NCBI GenBank assembly: GCA_965277445.1
Contig: CBDICY010000050.1
Coordinates: 248,001-312,000 of the forward strand
Source of the DNA: JAFMDF01 sp965277445
GTDB taxonomy: Bacteria; Bacteroidota; Bacteroidia; Chitinophagales; Saprospiraceae
Reading direction: 5' to 3'
DNA: 64,000 nucleotides
The notes under the pieces are model-generated. The model did no database searches. It saw only the letters and a list, made by a program, of their open reading frames with translations, and was not told where the DNA came from. The translations under genes and the position numbers were made by a program. Every line of letters starts with the position of its first letter. Positions within the stretch are counted from its first letter, which is position 1. Shown piece after piece: positions 15,299-22,965 of the stretch.

Positions 15299-17672
15299 AA
15301 TATCCATACTTTCCAGCATACCCGTAACGCTTATACCCATACCCTCTTTTCATATTCACTCCATTAAATAAGATAAAGCAATTTTTTAATTTTTTCTGTA
15401 AAAACAAGTCATTTGAGTTGTCTAACATTTGCTTTTGAGTCACACCCGCTCTTACCACATAAATTGTATCTGTACTAAATTCATTCAATAAAAGCGCATC
15501 TGAAACAAGTCCTACTGGAGGCGTATCGACGATAATCACATCGTAAATTTTCTTTAATTTCGTAAATAGATCTAGTATGGCATCTTCTAATAATAATTCG
15601 TGTGGATTAAAAGGAATTTTGCCACAACTGATATAATCTAAATTTGGCTCTTTGTCATAAGTATAAATGATATCTTGTAAAGCAGCTACGCCCTCCACAT
15701 ATTCTGTGATCCCTTTAACGGTCGCTTTATTATTTAAATATTCCTTCATTTTAGGTTTTCGCAAATCCATGCCTAATAAAATCGTTTTTTGCTTGGTTAA
15801 GGCAAAGCTCATAGCCAAATTAATAGCAACAAAAGTTTTCCCTTCTCCACCAACACTAGAAGTAATTAAAATGGTTTGTTGTCGATTCTTTTTACCTAAA
15901 AATTGGAGATTTGTCCGAATGAGTCGAAATCGTTCTGCTATAGCTGTTCGACTATTTCTTGCCACCGCAATATAGTTATGCTGCTTAATTCGATTAATTC
16001 CACCAATAATAGAAGCATTGGTTAAAGCTTTAATGTCTTCTTCTGTTTCTATTGTTGTTTGAAATATATTTTTCCCCACCACAAACATAAAAGGTAGAAA
16101 TAAGCCACCTAATAAGCCACCTAAATAAACTAAGGCGCCTTTGGGGGCAAAGGCTTTTCTTTCACTTCGTGGAATATCAATCACTTTAGAATTGGCAGTC
16201 GTTGCAATAAGCGATAAGGCAGTTTCTTCTCTTTTTTGTAATAAAAATAAATAGAGGTTTTCCTTCACTACTTGCTGTCTTTTTATCTCTAATAAACCTC
16301 TTTCCTGAGTAGGTGCTTTTCGCAATCGCCCTGCCAAGTCTTGATTTAGCCCTTCAATACTACTCAATTTTTTTCTAAAATCCTTTTGAATATTATTGAT
16401 AGTCGTCCGTATAATAGATTTTAGACTTTTCAATTGTTGCTCGGTTGTAATAATAATTGGGTTCGAGGGTTGAGCCGTTTCTAATAATTTTTGCCTACTT
16501 AAAACCAATTGATTATAGGATCCTACAGAAGAGACTAGAGCTGAATTAGCTACAGAAAGGTTAGAAGGAATTAGTTCAAATTCACTTGGGTTATCTAAAA
16601 AAGAGCCCATTGACCCCAAAATACTTAATTGTACTTCCAAATTCGTTTGCTCCTCGGTGAACTTACTCATCTCCTGCATCACGATATTCAAGTCACCAGC
16701 CGATTCAGAAGTTATTTCATTTTTTTTCTTGAATTGTTCTACGTTCCCTTCTACTGCGGTTAGTTCTTCCGTAATACTTGCTAATCGTTCATTAATAAAT
16801 TTAAGGGAATTTCTAGTTATTTTGTTTTTATCTTCTATTGTTTGGTTATTATAAATTTGGGTTAAATGGTTTAAAACAGCTAAGCCTCTTTGTGGGAGCG
16901 TTTCATTTAATTCTAATTGAATAATGGTCGCCTCTATATCTACCAATTCAACTTCCAAATTATTTAAATAAGATAAAGCAACAGATTCTGGGCTCTTTAT
17001 AGCAACATATAATAACGAATCCGAGGCGAAATTAATTTGCGGTTTTATCAAAAATTTGAAAGTACCAAATTCATTCTCAATTAATTCTTCAAATTGATAA
17101 ACGCCTAATGACCTATCCTCGTTCGTCAACATAAATCTCTGATAATCAATTGGTTTTACTTTAAATTGAATCCCTCCCTCTTGATACTGATTAGTCGCCA
17201 AAGCCATTGGACTTAAAACAAAACTGTCTAACAAAATAGGAAAATCGTTATAAGCAGGAATGTCCTTAATCCAATCTTTATAGCTAAATTGCACCCCTAA
17301 ATTCAAATCGTTCACTACTTGTTCCATAATAGACATTGAGCTTATAATTTGAATTTCATTAGACACATTTTCAGAAGCACCGAACAGGTTCAAGTCTTTT
17401 AATAATTTGTCGCCAGGCGCGAAAGAATCACTTTTATCTTCTTTAATTAATAGTCTACTTTTCACCTTATAAACAGGGGTACTATATTTTAAATAAGTAT
17501 AAGCTAAACCAATTCCTAGCGCAATAAAGAAGGCATATAAATACCAAACATGGAAAATATATTTATCGGCAATATCCTTAATGTTTAGTTCTTCTTCGAG
17601 TATTACTCTAGTATTCCCATTAAATAATGTTTGTGGGCTAGTCATGATATTGGGTTTTTTATTTTCGTTCAA
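15288..17672 (-). CDS. wzc: Wzc-like polysaccharide co-polymerase with BY-kinase domain
   Basis: A 794-residue inner-membrane protein. Helix 1 is at ~40-65 ('WYLYAFFIALGIGLAYTYL'), followed by a long periplasmic Wzz/GNVR region with coiled coil (~260-480, ending 'RLRKAPTQERGLLEIKRQQ'), and helix 2 at ~508-532. The cytoplasmic tyrosine-kinase domain follows: Walker A 'SSVGGEGKTFVA' (~600), Walker A' 'ILLGMDLRKPKM' and Walker B 'DVIIVDTPPVGLV'. The A' motif lacks the first Asp of the usual DxD. The tail 'RGYGYKRYGYAGKYGYY' carries seven tyrosines in its last 18 residues, the autophosphorylation cluster. It controls chain length and export with the Wza-like protein, whose gene is ten bases upstream, and the phosphatase two genes upstream. 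Confidence 0.93.
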   Translation of the reverse strand: MNENKKPNIMTSPQTLFNGNTRVILEEELNIKDIADKYIFHVWYLYAFFIALGIGLAYTYLKYSTPVYKVKSRLLIKEDKSDSFAPGDKLLKDLNLFGASENVSNEIQIISSMSIMEQVVNDLNLGVQFSYKDWIKDIPAYNDFPILLDSFVLSPMALATNQYQEGGIQFKVKPIDYQRFMLTNEDRSLGVYQFEELIENEFGTFKFLIKPQINFASDSLLYVAIKSPESVALSYLNNLEVELVDIEATIIQLELNETLPQRGLAVLNHLTQIYNNQTIEDKNKITRNSLKFINERLASITEELTAVEGNVEQFKKKNEITSESAGDLNIVMQEMSKFTEEQTNLEVQLSILGSMGSFLDNPSEFELIPSNLSVANSALVSSVGSYNQLVLSRQKLLETAQPSNPIIITTEQQLKSLKSIIRTTINNIQKDFRKKLSSIEGLNQDLAGRLRKAPTQERGLLEIKRQQVVKENLYLFLLQKREETALSLIATTANSKVIDIPRSERKAFAPKGALVYLGGLLGGLFLPFMFVVGKNIFQTTIETEEDIKALTNASIIGGINRIKQHNYIAVARNSRTAIAERFRLIRTNLQFLGKKNRQQTILITSSVGGEGKTFVAINLAMSFALTKQKTILLGMDLRKPKMKEYLNNKATVKGITEYVEGVAALQDIIYTYDKEPNLDYISCGKIPFNPHELLLEDAILDLFTKLKKIYDVIIVDTPPVGLVSDALLLNEFSTDTIYVVRAGVTQKQMLDNSNDLFLQKKLKNCFILFNGVNMKRGYGYKRYGYAGKYGYYEN

Positions 17673-17682
17673 AACTGATGAC

Positions 17683-18465
17683 CTACTTTAAAGCACTAAT
17701 CAACAAAGCAGCAATAGACACAAAGGCAGAAACAAAAGGCAACACCTTATTAGAATTGTCTCGAACGGCGCCACGTTTAGCCTCCAACGGCTCGACGTAG
17801 ATAAAGTCATTTTGCTGCAAATAATAATAATCCGACTTAAAAAAGTCGCTTGCACTCATGTCTACTCGTCCAAAAGTACGGTTACCTTCGACTTCTCGGA
17901 CAATCAATATTTTTGTTCGATCCGCATAAGGAGTTAGATCTCCTGCGGTAGTAATGATTTCGGAAAGCGTGACTCTATCATTATAAATCTGAAAAGTACC
18001 AGGTCGATTAATTTCTCCAGAAACGGTAATTTTAAAATTTAGAAATCGAATATTAACGACTGGGCTTTTCAAGTAGACTTGTAGTTTTTCCAACAGCATT
18101 TTTTTCACTTCCTCTTTAGTCTTCCCTGCAATTGTTAGTGCTCCTAAAACAGGAAAATCTATAGTACCTTTTTCATCTACCAAGTAGCCTTGTAATTGGT
18201 ATAGATTAGCATCATTCAAGTTACTGGTACCACTAGGAATTAAATTAAAAGGTGCAGCGGTAAGCACATCTTGACTATGAACTTTTATATCCAACACATC
18301 ATTAATCTGAATGCGGATATCTTTAGGATTGGTAATCGGAATCGGTTGATTGATGGGAAGTTCCGCTCCTGTGTGATAATTCATCAAACTTTCATGAGAA
18401 ATACAGGATTGGAATAGGAGGAGGATACCTAACAGTAGTAGGATAAAGTTTTTTTTAAGATACAT
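17683..18465 (-). CDS. wza: Polysaccharide export lipoprotein (Wza-like)
   Basis: A 260-residue lipoprotein with signal peptide and lipobox 'LLFQSC' (Cys21 lipidated). Residues ~50-125 are the polysaccharide export domain ('IRIQINDVLDIKVHSQDVL', 'GYLVDEKGTIDFPVLGAL'). An SLBB domain follows (~130-205, 'ITVSGEINRPGTFQI', 'GDLTPYADRTKILIVREV'). A C-terminal hydrophobic helix ('VLPFVSAFVSIAALLISAL') probably crosses the outer membrane as in Wza. It is shorter than E. coli Wza (about 380) and has one SLBB domain, as usual in Bacteroidota. It is followed ten bases later by the Wzc-like gene. Confidence 0.92.
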   Translation of the reverse strand: MYLKKNFILLLLGILLLFQSCISHESLMNYHTGAELPINQPIPITNPKDIRIQINDVLDIKVHSQDVLTAAPFNLIPSGTSNLNDANLYQLQGYLVDEKGTIDFPVLGALTIAGKTKEEVKKMLLEKLQVYLKSPVVNIRFLNFKITVSGEINRPGTFQIYNDRVTLSEIITTAGDLTPYADRTKILIVREVEGNRTFGRVDMSASDFFKSDYYYLQQNDFIYVEPLEAKRGAVRDNSNKVLPFVSAFVSIAALLISALK

Positions 18466-18771
18466 GTTGTGTGGGTTTTTTAATTTTTTAACAACAAATT
18501 CAAGTTGTTATCAATTTTTTTCTAAAAATAGAAGAGAAAAATTTAATCTATAGGCAATTAGCTTTAAACGTTAAAAAGTAGAATAGAGCGTCAGGTAAAA
18601 AAGTGATAAATATCCTTGTTCCTTCAATAATCTGTGGTATTTATTGCTGCCACAGATTATTAGGCATTATTAAATAATAGCATATTTTTTGTAAGATCAA
18701 TTTTTAATCTGACTATCTAAAGGGGGGAACAAAATAGAGAGAGGGGAAATTAATTCAGTAAGAAAAATAAG
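18466..18771. promoter_or_regulatory. Intergenic region with two inverted repeats before the Wza-like gene
   Basis: This 306-base gap holds a perfect 12-bp inverted repeat (aataatctgtgg at 18626-18637, complement at 18650-18661, 12-base loop). A perfect 7-bp hairpin lies close to the Wza start (taacaac at 18489-18495 with gttgtta at 18504-18510). Neither has the T run of an intrinsic terminator on the minus strand. They may be an operator, a processing site or part of a leader. I do not see a convincing Bacteroidota promoter. Confidence 0.55.
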
Positions 18772-19506
18772 TTAGAAAATACCTGCTCTTCTTAAAGGTT
18801 GGATAAATCTAGAAACATAAGTATATAGAGGTTTTATCGTTGTAAATTCAGTAATTAAGTCAACTTGAGTTTCACTGTGCGCATCTGTTCCAATGTGATG
18901 TACCCAACCTTTCTTAATCAATTTTAATGCTCTTTGCTGTACATTTTTTCCATAATAACCTGTGGAAGAAAGTAAGTTAATTTGAAAAGTGCAGCCCAAT
19001 TCCAATAATTGTAAATAATCCGTTTCTTCCAAATATAAATAGCGTTCTGGATGTGCCAAAATAGGCTGATATCCATAAGCCTTTATTTGTAAAATCATTT
19101 CCTTCAAATTAGGCGGTGCGCCAAAAGTGGACATTTCTACCAATAACTGATTATCATTAATGGTCAATAAAGGAGTTGAATGTAGCTGTATTAAAAAATC
19201 TTCCTCTAAGAAATACTCCGCAGCTACGTCTAGTATTATATCAATGTTTGCTGCGGATACGGCTGTTTGTAATTGCTTGAAACCAGTTAATATAGTATTA
19301 TTTGTATTGGGATAATATTCCGAGAAAACATGCGGCGTAGCAGTTAATCTTTTATAGCCAATCTTTGCCAATTTCTCAATCATTCTAATCGACTCCTCCA
19401 TCGTTGCTGGGCCATCATCAATTCCAGGAATGAGGTGCGCATGAACATCCACATTAAATGGGAAGTTATTTATCAGTTCTTTATTTCTATTAAAAAAGGA
19501 AATCAT
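18772..19506 (-). CDS. PHP-type protein-tyrosine phosphatase (CpsB/YwqE-like)
   Basis: A 244-residue PHP-fold metallophosphatase. Metal ligands are seen in 'NVDVHAHLIPGIDDGP' (His22, His24), 'LTATPHVFSEY', 'ILAHPERYLYL' and 'HIGTDAHSE'. This family dephosphorylates the tyrosine-rich tail of the BY-kinase and so resets the polymerisation/export cycle. It is the first gene of the EPS cluster, followed after 306 bases by the Wza-like gene. A 2-kb region without genes lies in front, so the cluster's main promoter is probably there. No signal peptide, as expected for a cytoplasmic enzyme. Confidence 0.9.
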   Translation of the reverse strand: MISFFNRNKELINNFPFNVDVHAHLIPGIDDGPATMEESIRMIEKLAKIGYKRLTATPHVFSEYYPNTNNTILTGFKQLQTAVSAANIDIILDVAAEYFLEEDFLIQLHSTPLLTINDNQLLVEMSTFGAPPNLKEMILQIKAYGYQPILAHPERYLYLEETDYLQLLELGCTFQINLLSSTGYYGKNVQQRALKLIKKGWVHHIGTDAHSETQVDLITEFTTIKPLYTYVSRFIQPLRRAGIF

Positions 19507-19548
19507 ATCTGGGTGTTTTTTAAAGTAGGGATTATTATTTTAAAAGAA

Positions 19549-19671
19549 AAGTCCGAGTGCAATCCTAAAATAAAACTAGGTTTTACTTTAGGGATTGCTT
19601 CTAAATCCATATTTTATTGTGGCAGCAACTCCTCAGAAGAACCAACAATGAACTATAGATTACTCGGACTT
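19549..19671 (-). ncRNA. Candidate structured 5' leader of the EPS operon
   Basis: A perfect 10-bp outer stem (aagtccgagt 19549-19558, complement 19662-19671) encloses an inner hairpin at 19559-19598 (gcaatcc/gggattgc with one bulge, then taaaac/gtttta). Read on the minus strand, the right arm is followed by TTTTCTTTT, 43 bases before the phosphatase start. This could be an attenuator or cis-regulatory RNA. I do not recognise it as a known riboswitch class. Confidence 0.45.
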
Positions 19672-19900
19672 ATTCCATCTATTTTTTGCTTGCATTAATA
19701 TTTGTTCCAAAATATTTGATTAACAGTCCCCGTTAACCGAATATCGTTTATTTATGCTATGTTTTTTATAAGGTGATACTTTAATTTTATCAATTTAAAT
19801 TATTATTTTTTATAATTTGATTCGTCTTAATCAATAATCAACGGTTATGTTGTTATTTTGATACAGCTCCGCTTTTGATAAGTCGGAAAGGCTATCTTAA

Positions 19901-19967
19901 ACAATCAACATAGATTGTCAGTAGCGTAGAGCTACTAGGTTAAATCGAAACAAATCTTCGATTTAAC
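19901..19967. ncRNA. Three consecutive perfect hairpins
   Basis: Hairpins: acaatc/gattgt (19901-19918), agtagc/gctact (19920-19936) and an 11-bp perfect stem gttaaatcgaa/ttcgatttaac with seven-base loop (19939-19967). They follow each other with one to two spacer bases. No T tract follows on either strand, so they are not simple terminators. A small structured RNA or a protein-binding array is possible. Confidence 0.4.
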
Positions 19968-20153
19968 AATTAAATAAATAACAGTCTAGACTATCGACAA
20001 AAGGGTAGCCTATTAAATGACATTTTTATTGAGAGAAATGAGAGTGGTAGGCAATATTAGATGGATAGAATAGTGTTTGTTCTAAGTATTACCTTGTTTT
20101 TAGCGGAAAAAAGTACTTGATTATATTCAATAATAATTCAGCGCCCAAGCGAT

Positions 20154-20183
20154 AAAGTTAATAAGCAAAACTTATTAAGCTTT
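20154..20183. other. Hairpin in the gene-free region
   Basis: ttaataag (20158-20165) pairs with cttattaa (20171-20178) around a five-base loop. A flanking aaag/cttt extends the stem past one bulged base. Function unknown. Confidence 0.4.
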
Positions 20184-21058
20184 ACTGCCCTGTAGTGCAA
20201 GTAAACTGTTTCTGTTATTGTCTATAATCTCTTAGCAAGAGGAGTTGCGAGATGAAAGTATTGAGAGTATTGAATTAAGCGGATAGATTAATTAACTTAT
20301 TAAAAATTTATTTCTTCATAGTTTTGTGTTTTTATATTGTTTATACTTGTATTTTATTTGTTTGTAGTACAAATTTATAACAAAAAACTAAAAATACAAG
20401 AAAAGTGACATAATACTTTTACATTTTTTTAAAACAAATTTATTATTATCAACATGTATATTCTACACATTAAACATATGTACAATATGTTATCTTAGTT
20501 ATTTTTCAGGCCTCGCTGTTGATAAGTCTACAATACTTATTCTGAATTATCCCTAGTTCAGTAAGCAGTAGACAGTTGAATAGCAACAAACATCACTAAA
20601 AGAATAAAATGATACACCAAAGTAAACATACATTATAGTGAATAACTGTCAATAAAAGTTATTCCAAATAATTTAAGTCAATTGAGCGTGTAGGGAATAG
20701 TGTTTTTGAAGAGGAATTGCTGATTTAGTGTTCTATAAAAAATGATTAATTATTTATGAAAGAAATTATTCATTTTTTAAATAACGGTATCTCGTAGAAA
20801 AGAAAAATTAAATGTATTGAGAGATGGTGTTTAATAGATGGTAATTATATATATCGGCAAATATAATTATAAAAATACATTAAAACAAAATAAATACGAC
20901 AAAAAAATCATATTTTTAAATAACGAATACAATATTATTTACATCTAAGTTAACCTTCAATACATTAACGCTATAGTAAAAGTGACCATAAATACTAAAA
21001 AATGTTTCTCCTATTTTTTTAGCTTACAGATAGAACTAAGAATGGCTATTATAAAAAT

Positions 21059-21122
21059 TGTCGAGAAGCATCCCACCTCCTCTCGACATTTGAAACATTT
21101 GAGTAACCATATTTACTCCAAT
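21059..21122. other. Two hairpins with a competing pairing partner
   Basis: tgtcgaga (21059-21066) pairs perfectly with tctcgaca (21081-21088). Next, 21097-21106 pairs with 21113-21122 (nine of ten). The right arm of the second hairpin can pair instead with attggagta at 21199-21207 (nine of nine). Such mutually exclusive stems are typical of regulatory RNAs, but in an AT-rich region this may be chance. Confidence 0.35.
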
Positions 21123-21459
21123 CGCAACATATTTCTTTTAAGCATAGGTGTGTATTAGCATGGGAAACTGCTGACCAATACTCTGTCTACTTATCTCAAT
21201 TGGAGTAGCCTTTTAATTCTTGAATAGGGTGTATGATAAGCCTTATTAGATGGGGGAGTAATCAGGGGGAATACTAAGGTATTTTCAAAAAATGTGCCGA
21301 GGTGTTTTATATTTTAATCAATCTTTTATAAAAAAATAGTTCCTCTTTTTTACCTCAAAATAGGTGAAGCTAATTTACTGATAACAAGTCTTTTAAGAAA
21401 TAATATATATATATAATTTTTTCCAAAAAATATAATGGAATTCCCTCTTATGCTGTAGC

Positions 21460-21498
21460 AAAAAAAATACCCATCGAATTTTAACTTTCAATGGATAT
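21460..21498 (-). terminator. Intrinsic terminator of the 342-residue secreted protein gene
   Basis: On the minus strand a 12-bp stem (21498-21487 with 21478-21467, two G-U pairs) and an eight-base loop are followed directly by a run of T (21467-21460). It lies 82 bases after the stop codon of the gene ending at 21581. It also marks the end of the upstream transcription unit, so the EPS operon should have its own promoter. Confidence 0.8.
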
Positions 21499-21580
21499 TT
21501 TATTAAGCTATTGGTCAACTAAAAAGTGTCGATATTCCTCTTTTAATCACACATTATCACTATACTAAACAGTAGCACGC

Positions 21581-22609
21581 TTATCGTCCTCCTACAGTAA
21601 ACTTATTCATCAATCTTCCTCTATCTGTGACAATACCGTATAAGTACATCCCCTCAGGTAATTGTGCGGTAGACATTTCTACTTGATATTGCCCTGACGT
21701 TTGTACACCTTGCGGCTGTTGTTGCAATATTTTGCCATCCATGGAATAAATTTCCAATTGAACGCTTGATGTTACTTCTAGATCGTAAGTAATCGTAATG
21801 CTTGATGAAGCAGGGTTAGGGAAGGCATCATGTAATCGAATTATTCCATCTGTACCTAGTATTTCCTGAGTACTAGATACATCATCTAATTGCAGTGTGG
21901 CAAGCATCGGAAAATTAAATGGCAGCCCCCAACTTATATCTGGATTACTTAAGGATGCCCAAGTCTGACCATCACTAAATAATTCCCAAGCATCTTCAGC
22001 AAAACCACAATCTACCTCAGTCAACCATAGTCCAATTGTATCTTGAGCAGTATATACCGCTGAAAAGTCGATACTTACAAAAAATTCATTCCCTATGACT
22101 GGAGCCGGTGTGGAAAAAACAAAAGGTGTGGGGACAACAAATTCTGGATCTAAATTAATATCACTTCCTTTAATTTGCTCACTAGTTCCAACTAGCGTCC
22201 CAGGTCCATTCGTTAATGGGTCTACTTGGTAAATTTTTGCAGATATTGCTCCGTCTCCAACGATATTTACCGTGCTAAAAAAGGCAAATACCTCCGTCAC
22301 CGAAAAATTGCTATTATTGGCAATCATCCGCTGAGCTTTTTCTAAATCCATAAAACCATTAGTACCTCCAATGTATCCATAATTATCTATTGACAGAAAA
22401 TTAGCAACCGTCCCACTACAGGTATCCAAAAGAACGGGGGATAAAATCGTATCCATCTCCATAAATCGAGCTTGAGCATTTTCGGATGGTTGGTAGGTGT
22501 TTTTGACGATTTTATCTGGCGTTAGATTGGCTACCTTTTTTTGTCCAAAGGCGGTGTTCAAGGTTAAAAATAATACTGCTAAAAGGGTAATTTTTTTACA
22601 ATTCATCAT
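21581..22609 (-). CDS. Secreted protein with T9SS type A sorting domain, function unknown
   Basis: A 342-residue protein with a signal peptide (residues 1-22, ending NTAFGQ). The central part (~60-240) has beta-rich sequence such as 'NFSVTEVFAFFSTVNIVGDG', 'AKIYQVDPLTNGPGTLVG' and 'GNEFFVSIDFSAVY'. This pattern recurs in Bacteroidota secreted proteins, but I cannot assign it a function. Residues ~260-342 are a type A sorting domain ('DAFPNPASSSITITYDLE', 'VQLEIYSMDGKILQ', 'LPEGMYLYGIVTDRGR'). It is transcribed alone: a terminator of the giant gene lies upstream (22838-22869) and its own terminator downstream. Confidence 0.8.
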   Translation of the reverse strand: MMNCKKITLLAVLFLTLNTAFGQKKVANLTPDKIVKNTYQPSENAQARFMEMDTILSPVLLDTCSGTVANFLSIDNYGYIGGTNGFMDLEKAQRMIANNSNFSVTEVFAFFSTVNIVGDGAISAKIYQVDPLTNGPGTLVGTSEQIKGSDINLDPEFVVPTPFVFSTPAPVIGNEFFVSIDFSAVYTAQDTIGLWLTEVDCGFAEDAWELFSDGQTWASLSNPDISWGLPFNFPMLATLQLDDVSSTQEILGTDGIIRLHDAFPNPASSSITITYDLEVTSSVQLEIYSMDGKILQQQPQGVQTSGQYQVEMSTAQLPEGMYLYGIVTDRGRLMNKFTVGGR

Positions 22610-22965
22610 TACTTTTTTTCAGGTGATTAATTATTAAAAAATAAACATACCCATTTTATCTTACTTATCAAGAGGATACATCAATTTTGACGTTTGGCTT
22701 ACTATTTACAAGATGACCCGATGATGCAGGATTAACAGGATTAAAGCTTAGTTGAGTACCTAAATAGAATTCAATTTTAAACTACATTCGGTAGAAATTG
22801 AGATTGAAGTTGAAGTTGAGATTGAGAAGTTGTTTCATTAAAAAGCCAGAAGGATTGTTCCCTCTGGCTAAAGTGTTTTTTAATTACTTACAGGGTGACA
22901 GAATTATTCAAAATTTACAAGATAGTTTCCTCCTGTTAATCCTCCATCATTCTATCATCTTGTAA
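22610..22965. repeat. Spacer with an inverted 35-bp repeat pair, hexamers and a terminator
   Basis: Copies of one 35-bp sequence lie in opposite orientation at 22706-22740 (plus) and 22931-22965 (minus), agreeing at 30 of 35 positions. Both carry TTACAAGATGA at one end and AGGATTAACAGGA at the other. Between them are five hexamers of the form RTTGAR (22797-22826) and the terminator at 22838-22869. The minus copy abuts the stop codon of the giant gene. Confidence 0.65.
22838..22869 (-). terminator. Intrinsic terminator after giant A
   Basis: agccaga (22844-22850) and tctggct (22863-22869) form a 7-bp stem, with aGGA/TCC(c) continuing inside past one mismatch. On the minus strand five T follow. 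The same hairpin sequence occurs after giant B (44134-44166), so the two genes share duplicated 3' flanks. Confidence 0.75.

Larger units (their letters stand above)
19507..21580. other. Two-kilobase AT-rich region without genes, rich in hairpins
   Basis: No credible open frame, tRNA or rRNA is seen on either strand. Structured sites are at 19549-19671, 19901-19967, 20154-20183, 21059-21088, 21097-21122 and the terminator 21460-21498; the clearest are listed separately. The region separates the small sorting-domain gene from the EPS operon, both on the minus strand. It should therefore hold the EPS promoter and leader and possibly small RNAs. Confidence 0.7.

Noticed and set aside
19435..19698. 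87-residue plus-strand frame over the EPS leader
   Set aside because: It overlaps the phosphatase start, encodes no recognisable protein and coincides with the stem-loop leader. The structure explains the sequence better.
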